From: an uncultured Erysipelotrichaceae bacterium
GTDB lineage: Bacteria > Bacillota_I > Bacilli_A > RF39 > UBA660
NCBI GenBank assembly: GCA_948439995.1
Contig: CAOJNP010000011.1
Span: 1-34,091 of the forward strand
Reading direction: 5' to 3'
DNA length: 34,091 nt
Shown: positions 1 to 7,788 of the stretch, in pieces
Layout: each line of letters starts with the position of its first letter
Position numbering within the stretch: the first letter of the stretch is position 1
Translations under genes and position numbers: made by a program
The notes under the pieces: generated by a model
Told to the model about the DNA's origin: nothing
What the model saw: only the letters and a program-made list of their open reading frames with translations
Databases searched by the model: none

Positions 1-352
1 CTTTGATAGCTTCACTTGCTTTGGTTTTTTTCTTTTCTTTAAATGGTCGATATAAGTCTTCTACTTCCGTTAATTTTTCACATGCTAAAATTTGTTTTTT
101 TAATTCTTCAGTCATTAAATCTTTTTCTTCAATTAAGCGTATGACATCTTCTTTTCTTTTTTCTAAATTAGATAAATATTGATATTCAGTTTCAATCAAA
201 CGAATTTGTTCTTCATCTAAACCACCAGTTGCTTCTTTTCGGTATCGAGCTATAAAAGGTATGGTTGCATCACTTTCTAATAATTTTAAAACACTGAATA
301 TTTGTTCTTCTTTAATATTCATTTTTTTTGCTAAATATTCGGTTAACTTCAT
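1..352 (-). CDS. tex: Tex-family transcription accessory protein, N-terminal part (cut by window edge)
   Basis: The visible 117 residues start with ATG at 350-352, after an AGGAGTG ribosome site at about 361-366. They match the N-terminal Tex domain: the IPFIARYRKE-ATGGLDE block at about residues 31-47, then NLEKRKE, then EVEDLYRPFKEKKKTKA at about residues 97-113. Tex proteins are about 720 residues, with a YqgF nuclease-like fold, helix-hairpin-helix motifs and a C-terminal S1 RNA-binding domain. Those parts lie beyond base 1. The family is linked to transcription and RNA metabolism. A terminator for the upstream gene lies directly before this start and no separate promoter is evident, so expression may depend on read-through. 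Confidence 0.9.
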   Translation of the reverse strand, partial: MKLTEYLAKKMNIKEEQIFSVLKLLESDATIPFIARYRKEATGGLDEEQIRLIETEYQYLSNLEKRKEDVIRLIEEKDLMTEELKKQILACEKLTEVEDLYRPFKEKKKTKASEAIK

Positions 353-365
353 TTTTTTCACTCCT

Positions 366-394
366 AAAAAAAAGAAATAGTTTTTCTACTTCTT
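366..394 (-). terminator. Rho-independent terminator after the 393-935 gene
   Basis: On the minus strand AAGAAGTAG, loop AAAAA, CTATTTCTT form a 9-bp stem (one G-T pair) followed by a T run. The stem overlaps the stop codon of the 393-935 gene. Confidence 0.75.
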
Positions 395-935
395 ATACTA
401 ACATATCGATCACAGCACTAATATTTTTTCCCATATCTGCTGATTGATCTAGATCCGTATTTTTATATATGATTGTTAGTGTATAATTTTTAGTTGTTCC
501 AGGTGCTATTTTTAGATCATTTTTAATTATACTTTGAGTAGTTGTTGTATCTGGTAATACTTGATTTTGACTTTCTGAAATAATCTGATTTTCTTCTTCT
601 TCTAATGTTACAATTAAATCTTGCTTGTTGATAAAATTATTTACTACGGATTGCCAAACTAAACTAAAGGTTCCTTCTACATTTCCTGTATTTTTTATTT
701 GAAATGTTTTAGTAATGGTATCTCCTGGAATTAAATTACTTCCTTTTAATGTTCCATCGACTATTTGAAATTCTAATTTATTCGTATTTACATTTGTTTT
801 ATTATTATCAGGATTGGTTGTTTCCATTTTATTTGTATAAAAAGAATATGTACCTCCTGCCACAATTAAAATTAATAAAACAATCGATACTGCAAATGTT
901 ATAATCAATTTTGTATTGTTTTTTTCCTTGTCCAT
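393..935 (-). CDS. Secreted or anchored protein with SipW-dependent-type signal (TasA/camelysin-like)
   Basis: 180 residues. After a charged start there is one hydrophobic segment (about residues 11-28) ending in GGTYSFYT, the typical SipW-type signal peptide ending seen in TasA and camelysin relatives. The rest is beta-rich and polar, with a Gly-Asn-Val-Glu-Gly segment. It ends in a Y-x-L-x-I-x-Y-x-N-x-D-x-D-Q pattern that recurs in the other surface proteins of this window (25440-26084 and, more loosely, 22086-22622 and 23644-25251). Start ATG 933-935 follows AGGTGA. It has its own promoter and terminator and is unlinked to sipW, which is about 22 kb away. Function is inferred from family: an exported envelope or matrix protein processed by the ER-type signal peptidase. 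Confidence 0.65.
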   Translation of the reverse strand: MDKEKNNTKLIITFAVSIVLLILIVAGGTYSFYTNKMETTNPDNNKTNVNTNKLEFQIVDGTLKGSNLIPGDTITKTFQIKNTGNVEGTFSLVWQSVVNNFINKQDLIVTLEEEENQIISESQNQVLPDTTTTQSIIKNDLKIAPGTTKNYTLTIIYKNTDLDQSADMGKNISAVIDMLV

Positions 936-959
936 TTTTTTTCACCTATCTTCTTTTTT

Positions 960-988
960 ATTATCTAAAATTATTTGATTTTTGTCAA
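960..988 (-). promoter_or_regulatory. Sigma-A type promoter for the 393-935 gene
   Basis: Minus strand TTGACA (983-988), 17-bp spacer, GATAAT (960-965). It lies between the trxB stop and the start of the surface-protein gene. Confidence 0.7.
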
Positions 989-1006
989 TCGATAGAAAAT
1001 GAAAAA

Positions 1007-1897
1007 CTAGTTTTTTCTACTAAAACGTATCGCTGCTGTAGCTCCTTCTGAAGCAGCTGTTATAATTTGATAAACTTTTTTGATGATAATATCTCCTGCT
1101 GCATAAATTCCTGGTACGTTTGTTTCATAATTTTTATCTACTTCAATATATCCAGCTGGATTTGTAATGTTTAATTTTTTGGCAAAATCGGTTTTGGGCG
1201 CATATCCAATATAGATAAACAATCCATCTATTTTTAGTTCTTTTGCTTCATTTATTTCAATTCCTGTTAAAATACCGTTTTCTTCAATGTAATTAGTAAT
1301 TTGAGAATTATAAATGATTTCTATGTTTTCAGATGATTTTATTTTTTCAATTAATTCCTTTTCTGCACGAAACTCTTCTCGACGATGTATTAAATATATT
1401 TTTTTTACAATTTTAGACAAATATAGTGCTTCTTGAAGTGCACTATTTCCACCACCTACTACTGCTACGTTTTTATTTTTATATAATGTTCCGTCACATA
1501 ATGCACAAGTACTAATTCCTTTTCCAATTAGTTCTTCTTCTTTTGGAAGCCCCAATAATATCGGGCTTCTTCCAGTAGCTATCAAAATATTGTTACATTG
1601 GTATGTTTCTTTTTTTGTTTTTACTATTTTTAAGTCATCTTGTATTGTGATATCGATTACTTCTTCTATTTTATAAGGGATTTTTAATTCATTTATTTGT
1701 TCAAACATTTGAAGCGATAAATCTGGTCCACTAATTTTTTTAAATCCAGGATAATTTTCAATATTATCTATTATATTTAATATTCCTCCAGGTCTTTCTT
1801 TTTCCAGTAATAAAACGTTATTGCCAGCTCGTTTGGCATAGATTGCTGCCGCTATTCCAGCTACACCCATACCTATAATGATTGAATCGTATTTCAT
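1007..1897 (-). CDS. trxB: Thioredoxin reductase
   Basis: 296 residues. NADPH- and FAD-dependent reductase that recycles thioredoxin in the cytoplasm. FAD-binding GMGVAG lies at residues 9-14, the redox-active CALC at 131-134 (followed by DG), the NADPH-binding GGGNSA at 148-153, and VPGIYAAGD near the C-terminus. A longer frame opens at a TTG at 1954, but the ATG at 1895-1897 is chosen because AGGAGG sits just upstream and the extra 19 residues are not part of the family. The lgt stop codon (1908-1910) abuts this Shine-Dalgarno, so lgt and trxB are one operon. The active site reads CALC where CATC or CAVC is commoner; this is a mild variant. Confidence 0.95.
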   Translation of the reverse strand: MKYDSIIIGMGVAGIAAAIYAKRAGNNVLLLEKERPGGILNIIDNIENYPGFKKISGPDLSLQMFEQINELKIPYKIEEVIDITIQDDLKIVKTKKETYQCNNILIATGRSPILLGLPKEEELIGKGISTCALCDGTLYKNKNVAVVGGGNSALQEALYLSKIVKKIYLIHRREEFRAEKELIEKIKSSENIEIIYNSQITNYIEENGILTGIEINEAKELKIDGLFIYIGYAPKTDFAKKLNITNPAGYIEVDKNYETNVPGIYAAGDIIIKKVYQIITAASEGATAAIRFSRKN

Positions 1898-1907
1898 GTT
1901 TTCCTCC

Positions 1908-2720
1908 TTAAAATTTAATTTCTTCATGATTTTCTTCTCGATAAAGGTCTTCAAATTTTCCTTTTCTACTTAAAATCATAAATACTAATAGTCCTATAAT
2001 AAATAATACAATAGATATCATTTGTGCTACTTTAAACGCACCTATCATTAAAGAATCTGTTCTCATGCTTTCAATAAAAAATCTTCCAAAACTATACCAC
2101 ATTAAATAAACACAAGTTAGTTGTCCAACTTTTAAATATTTATAGTGTCTTATTATAATTAATAAAATTATTCCTAATAAACACCACATGGATTCATAAA
2201 AAAAGGTAGGATGGTAATAATGTCCTTGTATATACATTCCTTCAATAATAAACGTAGGTAAGTGTAATTTTTGTAATTCTGATAGTGCTACTTCATAGCC
2301 ATGTGCTTCACTGTTAAAAAAATTTCCCCATCTTCCAATGGCTTGACCTAATAATACTGATATCGTAGCCATATCTACGATTTTAAATAATCTTACATGA
2401 TATTTTTTACAATACAAGGCCATAGCTAAAAAACCAAAGATTAATCCTCCATGTATGGCTAATCCACCTTCCCATATTTTAAAAATAGAAAATGGATCAT
2501 CTTGATAAAGCGACCAATTAAATATCACATAATAAATTCTTGCACCTATAAATGCTGCTACAATACTCCAGAAAAAAAGATTAAATGTAAAATCACTTTT
2601 GTAATGATACTTCTTTGCTTCTTTTTGAAAAATATAATAACCAAAACCTACACCTAATAAAATACAAACCGAATACCATTTTATTTCAATACTACCAATC
2701 GATACCATTACTGGATTCAT
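1908..2720 (-). CDS. lgt: Prolipoprotein diacylglyceryl transferase
   Basis: 270 residues, polytopic membrane enzyme. It moves a diacylglyceryl group from phosphatidylglycerol to the lipobox cysteine of prolipoproteins, the first step of lipoprotein maturation. The HGG motif is at residues 90-92 and the Lgt signature GRWGNFFNSEAHG at 129-141. About seven hydrophobic segments are visible. ATG at 2718-2720 follows GGAGGG. First gene of the lgt-trxB operon. Confidence 0.96.
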   Translation of the reverse strand: MNPVMVSIGSIEIKWYSVCILLGVGFGYYIFQKEAKKYHYKSDFTFNLFFWSIVAAFIGARIYYVIFNWSLYQDDPFSIFKIWEGGLAIHGGLIFGFLAMALYCKKYHVRLFKIVDMATISVLLGQAIGRWGNFFNSEAHGYEVALSELQKLHLPTFIIEGMYIQGHYYHPTFFYESMWCLLGIILLIIIRHYKYLKVGQLTCVYLMWYSFGRFFIESMRTDSLMIGAFKVAQMISIVLFIIGLLVFMILSRKGKFEDLYREENHEEIKF

Positions 2721-2745
2721 AAAAAAGCCCTCCTATTGTAGTTCT

Positions 2746-2754
2746 ATTATATCA
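2746..2754 (-). promoter_or_regulatory. Extended -10 promoter for lgt-trxB
   Basis: Minus strand TGATATAAT, a perfect TATAAT with an upstream TGn. No good -35 box is visible; a T run occupies that place. Confidence 0.6.
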
Positions 2755-2764
2755 CTCAGAAAGC

Positions 2765-2786
2765 AAAAAAAAAAGAAGAGCTTTTT
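2765..2786 (-). terminator. Weak terminator after the 2794-4738 operon
   Basis: Minus strand AAAAAG, loop CTCTT, CTTTTT, then more T. The stem is short and AT-rich, but the T run is long and it is placed just after the stop at 2794. Confidence 0.45.
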
Positions 2787-2793
2787 AATTCAC

Positions 2794-3048
2794 TCATTCT
2801 TGTTTTTCTTGAAATTTTTTTTGGAAAAGTTTTAAAACTTCTAATGCGATTTCATCATCATAAATTTCATCTACAATTATTTGATTTTGCTCTGTCTTTA
2901 ATTCCATTATTATTGCTGTTTCTTCATTTAAAGATTCATTTTTTAAATTACATGGAATGCCATAAGCATATTTCTTTCCTAAATAATCAATTTCATCTAT
3001 TATATAATAACTATCTCCATTTTTTAGACTTATTATTTTATCTTTCAT
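2794..3048 (-). CDS. Small acidic protein, DUF1292-like pattern
   Basis: 84 residues, not firmly recognised. The pattern (YYIID-x-IDYLGKKYAYG, then a run ending ETAIIMELK, then a C-terminal DDE with an LFQKKFQ helix) resembles the small DUF1292/YrzB-type proteins. It also resembles the first gene of this operon (4475-4738): both have YLG-[KE]-KY, an AYG/AFG, an IIV strand and a C-terminal F-Q-[KR]-K helix. ATG 3046-3048; the previous gene's stop is at 3050-3052, so the two are translationally coupled. Ends in TGA. No signal peptide or membrane segment. Function unknown. Confidence 0.65.
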   Translation of the reverse strand: MKDKIISLKNGDSYYIIDEIDYLGKKYAYGIPCNLKNESLNEETAIIMELKTEQNQIIVDEIYDDEIALEVLKLFQKKFQEKQE

Positions 3049-3049
3049 T

Positions 3050-4471
3050 TTATCTCGCTTTTCCTATTGTATTTTGATATGCATTAAGGATATCTTGTAC
3101 ATTTAACCATGCATAATCACCATTTTGATTCATAACTCGTGCTGATATTTCACTTGGATCAAATCCTTGGCTAATTAAATCTCCAATGCTGCCAGTAAAC
3201 ATTTCTCCATTTGGAAGTTTGAATGCTTTTATAAAAGTACCATTGCCTTTTGTGGCATATTCAGTTAATAAACCTACAGAATTTTTATTTGTCATAGCAT
3301 TTAAAGAATCTCTAAATCCTTCTTTAACCATTGATAAATCGATATTTTCTCCTGTTTTTAGCCATTCTATATCCGTTGAAAATTGATTTCCAATATTAGT
3401 TGCACTTTCTGAATTCAATAATTTGTTACTTCTTGTTAGTGATGGACCATTTTTTAGTTGACGTTCCACATTTAAATCATATGGATCATTTACAGTTCTA
3501 GATATTGGAGAATTTTGATCACTTAATGTTGCTGAATTTAAATTATTTTGTAATGAAGACCTTAAATTATTATTAAAAATTTTGCCGTTTAAATCATAAT
3601 AATTTCCTACAACGTATCCTGCAGCCATACCATTCAAAAACCATTGTACTTCTCTTTTTTTCAAAAATAAACTTACTTTTTTAGCCTTAAGTGCCCATTT
3701 TTCATAGCTGTCTTTTAAAGATTTTTTGGCAAATGATTTCAATTTTTCTTTCCCTAAATCTATAACTTTATCAATTGGGGTAGGTTGTCCTTTAAGAAAT
3801 TTTTTCGACCAAATTTTATTGGCACATTTTCCAATCGAATAAGTAATTCTGATCCCTCCAAGCATAGATACTCCAACACTTGGTATTATAATAGATGCTC
3901 CTAAACCTACACTTGCTCCAAGAACTGAATATTTAAGAAACGGAACTAATTTTTTCATTACTTTTACATAGATTTCTTTCTCATCTAACTTTTTATTATT
4001 AGTTTGAATCATTTGACTAGATTTTTCTTCTTGTTCATGGGATCCTTCTTGCTCATAAGATTCTTCTGGTTCATAGAATCCTTCTGGTTCATAAGATTCT
4101 TCTGGTTCATAAGATTCTTCTGGTTCATAGAATCCTTCTTGTTCATAAGATTCTTCTGGTTCATAGGATCTTGCTTGTGCTTGTAAGTTCATAGATGCCG
4201 TACTCAAAAAAGATAATATATTTATGTATGTGTTTTCCTCAACATTAGGTTCTGAATAAAAATCACAACGAATTTTTTCTACAACGTCTCTAAGTTCAGA
4301 TGGATTTATTGGTTTTTCATTCAATTCATCTAAAAATATTTCTTTATAAAATTCAAATTTTTCTTCGTCTGAGTACTTCCCAATTCCTGTAGCATGGACT
4401 TTGTCTAAAACTCCATTCTTGCTATTTTCAACTAATTTATCTTTTACTAAACTATAAGTTATGCTAATCAT
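3050..4471 (-). CDS. Unknown membrane-associated protein with hexapeptide repeats
   Basis: 473 residues, not recognised. Visible parts: an N-terminal helical region (1-95); eight acidic hexapeptides at 102-149; a Gly-rich hydrophobic stretch at about 182-205 that could insert in a membrane; a Lys-rich helical region to about 275; a second short hydrophobic patch (FLNGMAAGYVVGNYYDL); a Ser/Asn-rich linker; and a C-terminal globular part with LPNGEMFTGS. ATG 4469-4471 follows GGGGGA. Only 3 bases separate it from the upstream gene's stop and 1 base separates it from the downstream start, so it is the centre of a tight three-gene operon. Possibilities are an effector, a scaffold or a division-type protein; the sequence does not decide. 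No signal peptide at the N-terminus. Confidence 0.7.
   Translation of the reverse strand: MISITYSLVKDKLVENSKNGVLDKVHATGIGKYSDEEKFEFYKEIFLDELNEKPINPSELRDVVEKIRCDFYSEPNVEENTYINILSFLSTASMNLQAQARSYEPEESYEQEGFYEPEESYEPEESYEPEGFYEPEESYEQEGSHEQEEKSSQMIQTNNKKLDEKEIYVKVMKKLVPFLKYSVLGASVGLGASIIIPSVGVSMLGGIRITYSIGKCANKIWSKKFLKGQPTPIDKVIDLGKEKLKSFAKKSLKDSYEKWALKAKKVSLFLKKREVQWFLNGMAAGYVVGNYYDLNGKIFNNNLRSSLQNNLNSATLSDQNSPISRTVNDPYDLNVERQLKNGPSLTRSNKLLNSESATNIGNQFSTDIEWLKTGENIDLSMVKEGFRDSLNAMTNKNSVGLLTEYATKGNGTFIKAFKLPNGEMFTGSIGDLISQGFDPSEISARVMNQNGDYAWLNVQDILNAYQNTIGKAR
4025..4168 (-). repeat. Eight 18-bp in-frame tandem repeats (hexapeptide)
   Basis: Eight hexapeptide units of the form [SF]-[YH]-E-[PQ]-E-[EG], 144 bp in all, inside the 3050-4471 gene at residues 102-149. 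On the DNA the unit is close to TTCTTCTGGTTCATAAGA on the plus strand. Adjacent near-identical units allow slippage or unequal exchange without changing frame. Confidence 0.9.
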
Positions 4472-4474
4472 TTT

Positions 4475-4738
4475 TTATTCCCCCATATTTAAAATTTCAT
4501 CTAAATTATTCTTAAGTTTTCTTTGAAACTTAGGTAATAATTTATAAATTATTTCTTGATTTACAATTATTTCTATATCATCATTTTTTTTCTTAAAAAT
4601 GTAATATTCATCTGTTGACTCATTATAATTATCCAATTGATTTCCAAAAGCAAATTCTTCATTCTGTTCTTTCATGACAGATAAAATAATATATTTTTCA
4701 CCTAAATAATCAATTATTTTTTTTTCGATTAATTTCAT
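4475..4738 (-). CDS. Small protein, first gene of a three-gene unknown operon
   Basis: 87 residues. It resembles the 84-residue protein at the other end of the operon in layout: YLGEKYIIL near the start, EEFAFG, a YYIFKKK strand, IEIIV, then a C-terminal helix LLPKFQRKLK. ATG 4736-4738 follows a strong GAGGGGGA. The last codons (ATG GGG GAA TAA) also serve as the ribosome site of the next gene. Probably cytoplasmic. A distant DUF1292-like relationship is possible but weak. Confidence 0.65.
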   Translation of the reverse strand: MKLIEKKIIDYLGEKYIILSVMKEQNEEFAFGNQLDNYNESTDEYYIFKKKNDDIEIIVNQEIIYKLLPKFQRKLKNNLDEILNMGE

Positions 4739-4758
4739 CTAATTCCCCCTCATCATTC

Positions 4759-4821
4759 ACGAAACTTTACTTTCGTCTTGTTAATGTTAATTATTTTAGT
4801 TTATTTTTAACATTTTGTCGA
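4759..4821 (-). promoter_or_regulatory. Promoter and leader hairpin of the 2794-4738 operon
   Basis: Minus strand TCGACA (4816-4821), 17-bp spacer, TAAAAT (4793-4798). Between promoter and start is a perfect 6-bp hairpin, ACGAAA and TTTCGT (4759-4776). It lacks a T run, so it is more likely an RNA-stability or regulatory element than a terminator. Confidence 0.55.
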
Positions 4822-4834
4822 ATTTTATAGTGTT

Positions 4835-4858
4835 AAAAAAGAGCTTTTTTAAAGCTCT
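4835..4858 (-). terminator. Rho-independent terminator of uvrA
   Basis: Minus strand AGAGCTTT, loop AAA, AAAGCTCT, then TTTTT, beginning 2 bases after the uvrA stop. Perfect 8-bp stem. Confidence 0.9.
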
Positions 4859-4860
4859 CA

Positions 4861-7665
4861 TTATAAATATTTTTTTAACCATTGACCTGTATATGAATCT
4901 TTTACTTTTGCTACATCTTCTGGTGTACCTGTTGCAACAATAGTACCACCACCATCACCACCTTCTGGTCCTAAATCAATGATATGATCAGCTACTTTTA
5001 TTACATCTAAATTGTGTTCAATAACAATTACAGTATCTCCATTCTCTACAATTCGTTCTAATATTTTTAATAGCTTGCTAATATCTTCACTGTGTAGACC
5101 AGTTGTGGGTTCATCTAAAATAAATAAACTTTTTCCTGTTGCTTTTTTTTGTAATTCTTTGGCAAGTTTTACTCTTCCTGCTTCACCACCTGAAAGTGTT
5201 GGCGCACTCTGGCCAAGAGTAATATAGGTAAGTCCTACATCCATTAAAACATCTAATTTTTGTTTTATTTTTGGAACATTTTCAAAAAATTCTACGGCTT
5301 CGTTTACCCTCATATCCAATACATCAGCAATATGTTTTCCTTTGAATTTAATGTCTAAAGTTTCGTGATTGTATCTTTTTCCTTTACAAATGTCACAAGG
5401 AACATAAACATCAGGTAAAAAATGCATTTCTATTTTTTTGACTCCATCACCCCAACAAGCTTCACATCTACCACCTTTGACATTAAATGAAAATCTTCCT
5501 TTATCATATCCACGCATTTTACTTTCTTTGGTATTAGCAAATAAATCTCGAATGTCATCAAAAACTCCAACATAGGTAGCAGGGTTACTTCTTGGAGTTC
5601 TACCGATTGCATCTTGCGTAATCATGACCACTTTATCGATCTCTTTTAATCCTTTTACCTCTTTGCATTTTCCTGGCTCTTCTTTAGAATGATATACTTC
5701 CTTAGCTACACATTTGTATAATATCTCATTTACTAATGTACTTTTTCCAGATCCAGAAACACCTGTTACACATATTAGTTTACCAAGGGGAAATTTTACA
5801 TTTATTTTCTTTAAATTATTTTCTTCAGCTTTTACGATTTCTAAATATTTTCCATTTCCTTTGCGTCTTGTTTTGGGTACTTCTATTTTTATTCTTCCAG
5901 ATAAGTATTTTCCTGTTAAACTATTTTTATTTTTCATTACTTCTTCTGGAGTTCCACAAGCTACAATGTGACCTCCTTCTGTACCCGCACCAGGTCCAAC
6001 ATCTACTAAAAAGTCACTTGCTAACATGGTATCAGTATCATGTTCTACTACAATCAAAGTATTTCCTAAATCTCTCATTTCTTTTAGTGATTGAATTAAT
6101 TTTTCATTATCTCTTTGATGAAGTCCAATACTTGGTTCGTCAAGAACGTATAAAACTCCGGATAGTTTACTTCCAATTTGAGTAGCCAAACGAATTCTTT
6201 GACTTTCTCCTCCAGAAAGAGTTCCCGCACGACGATTTAAACTTAAATATTCTAAACCTACATTTTGAAGAAAATCTAAACGGTTGTTTATCTCTTTTAA
6301 TAATAACCGACTAATTTCTTCTTGCTCTTTTTTTAATTTTAAATTTTTTAAAAAATGAGATAATTCTTTAATGCTCATCATGGTTAAATCATAAATATTT
6401 TTTTTGTTAATATATACTGATAAAATACTTTCTTGCAATCGAGATCCGTTACATACATTACATTCTTTTTCTACCATGAAAGTTTCTAACCATTCTCTTA
6501 CCCATGCACTGCTAGTTTCCATATACCTGCGTTCTAAATTGTTTATAACTCCTTCATAATAATCTTTGGTATAACGAACATTTCCATTTTTGGAAACATA
6601 TTTAATTTCAATTGGTTCTGGCGTTCCAAATAAAATTATATTCATTTTTTCTTTTGAAATCTCATTTATTGGAGCATTCATATCAATTTGATATTTTTCA
6701 CATACTGCTTGAATTGTTGTACTATGGATATTATTATCTAAATTATAAGCAACAATTGCTCCTTCATTTAAAGATTTCTCTTTATTGGGAATAATTAAAT
6801 TTTCACTAATTGTTAATTTTGTACCTAATCCTTTACATTCTTCGCATGCTCCATAAGGAGAGTTGAACGAAAACATTCTTGGCTCTAATTCACCAATTGA
6901 ATAATTACATTTTAAACAAGCATAATTTTCACTCATTAAAATTTCATCACCATCAATTACATGAATTAATACTTTTCCATCTGTTAGTTTTGTACTTGTT
7001 TCAATCGCTTCAAAAATACGTGAACGTTCCGAAGCGTCAATCACAATTCGGTCAATTATCACATCAATATTATCTTTTTTATTTTTTTCTAGCGTAATTT
7101 CTTCTTCTAAACCAAACATTTTTCCATTTACTCGAACTCTAGAAAAGCCTTCTACTCTCAATCTTTCAAATAATTCTTTGTGTGTTCCTTTTTCTCCTCT
7201 TATGATGGGTGCTAATATTTCTATTTTTGTCTTTTCGCCCAATTCAATTACTGAGCTTGTCATTTCATCAATACTTTGTGAAAATATAGGTTCATGGTGT
7301 TTTGGACAATAAGGTATACCAATTCTAGCAAATAAAAGCCTTAAAAAATCATAAATTTCTGTAATCGTTCCAACTGTACTTCTAGGATTTTTATTGGTTG
7401 TTTTTTGATCAATTGATATACTTGGAGATAGTCCTTCAATCGAATCTACATCTGGTTTATCGACATTTCCAATAAATTGTCTTGCATATGCACTTAAACT
7501 TTCAACATAACGTCTTTGTCCTTCTGCATATATTGTATCAAAAGCTAAACTGCTTTTTCCAGAACCAGATACTCCGGTCATGACTACTAATTTGTTTTTT
7601 GGAATTTCAATATCAATATTTTTTAAGTTGTTTTCTCTAGCACCTTTAATCTTTATTTTATCCAT
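4861..7665 (-). CDS. uvrA: Excinuclease ABC subunit A
   Basis: 934 residues, the usual length. DNA-damage-sensing ATPase of nucleotide excision repair; it loads UvrB at lesions. First Walker A GVSGSGKSS at residues 31-39, followed by the hallmark AEGQRRYVESLSAYARQF. There are two ABC signatures (LSGGESQR and LSGGEAGR), a second GVSGSGKST, and two zinc-binding CxxC pairs (CLKC with CEEC; CEAC with CDIC). The second ATPase half ends in IIDLGPEGG. ATG 7663-7665 follows AGGTGG. It is monocistronic here and separated from uvrB by about 4 kb, unlike the common uvrBA operon. Its promoter carries an SOS-like box. Confidence 0.98.
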   Translation of the reverse strand: MDKIKIKGARENNLKNIDIEIPKNKLVVMTGVSGSGKSSLAFDTIYAEGQRRYVESLSAYARQFIGNVDKPDVDSIEGLSPSISIDQKTTNKNPRSTVGTITEIYDFLRLLFARIGIPYCPKHHEPIFSQSIDEMTSSVIELGEKTKIEILAPIIRGEKGTHKELFERLRVEGFSRVRVNGKMFGLEEEITLEKNKKDNIDVIIDRIVIDASERSRIFEAIETSTKLTDGKVLIHVIDGDEILMSENYACLKCNYSIGELEPRMFSFNSPYGACEECKGLGTKLTISENLIIPNKEKSLNEGAIVAYNLDNNIHSTTIQAVCEKYQIDMNAPINEISKEKMNIILFGTPEPIEIKYVSKNGNVRYTKDYYEGVINNLERRYMETSSAWVREWLETFMVEKECNVCNGSRLQESILSVYINKKNIYDLTMMSIKELSHFLKNLKLKKEQEEISRLLLKEINNRLDFLQNVGLEYLSLNRRAGTLSGGESQRIRLATQIGSKLSGVLYVLDEPSIGLHQRDNEKLIQSLKEMRDLGNTLIVVEHDTDTMLASDFLVDVGPGAGTEGGHIVACGTPEEVMKNKNSLTGKYLSGRIKIEVPKTRRKGNGKYLEIVKAEENNLKKINVKFPLGKLICVTGVSGSGKSTLVNEILYKCVAKEVYHSKEEPGKCKEVKGLKEIDKVVMITQDAIGRTPRSNPATYVGVFDDIRDLFANTKESKMRGYDKGRFSFNVKGGRCEACWGDGVKKIEMHFLPDVYVPCDICKGKRYNHETLDIKFKGKHIADVLDMRVNEAVEFFENVPKIKQKLDVLMDVGLTYITLGQSAPTLSGGEAGRVKLAKELQKKATGKSLFILDEPTTGLHSEDISKLLKILERIVENGDTVIVIEHNLDVIKVADHIIDLGPEGGDGGGTIVATGTPEDVAKVKDSYTGQWLKKYL

Positions 7666-7716
7666 AATACCACCTAACTTTTATTATATATCAAGTAACA
7701 TATTTCATACGGGCTT

Positions 7717-7745
7717 ACTATAGCATACGTACATATGCTCGTCAA
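7717..7745 (-). promoter_or_regulatory. uvrA sigma-A promoter
   Basis: Minus strand TTGACG (7740-7745), exactly 17 bp, TATAGT (7717-7722). About 50 bases upstream of the uvrA start. Confidence 0.8.
7728..7741 (-). promoter_or_regulatory. LexA/DinR (SOS) box in the uvrA promoter spacer
   Basis: Minus strand CGAGCATATGTACG matches the Gram-positive SOS box CGAACATATGTTCG at 12 of 14 positions, with the mismatches placed symmetrically. It fills the spacer and touches the -35 box, so a bound repressor would block RNA polymerase. This fits known SOS control of uvrA. Confidence 0.75.
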
Positions 7746-7760
7746 GTCTTTTATTACATA

Positions 7761-7783
7761 AAAAAACAACCGTAGTTGTTTTT
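7761..7783 (-). terminator. Terminator after the 7789-8940 gene
   Basis: AAAAACAAC, loop of 4, GTTGTTTTT is a perfect 9-bp stem with T runs on both strands. It follows the 7789 stop closely and could also work on the plus strand. Confidence 0.85.
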
Positions 7784-7788
7784 AAAAT

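Noticed and set aside
1898-1954. Longer trxB start at a TTG inside lgt
   Set aside because: No ribosome site, the extra residues do not belong to the family, and the ATG at 1895-1897 has a perfect AGGAGG.
4004-4186. Plus-strand frame of Phe/Trp-rich repeats
   Set aside because: It is the antisense of the hexapeptide repeats and has no ribosome site or promoter.
5714-6185. Plus-strand frames within uvrA
   Set aside because: Shadows of uvrA in other frames; they lack ribosome sites and have biased Phe/Leu composition.
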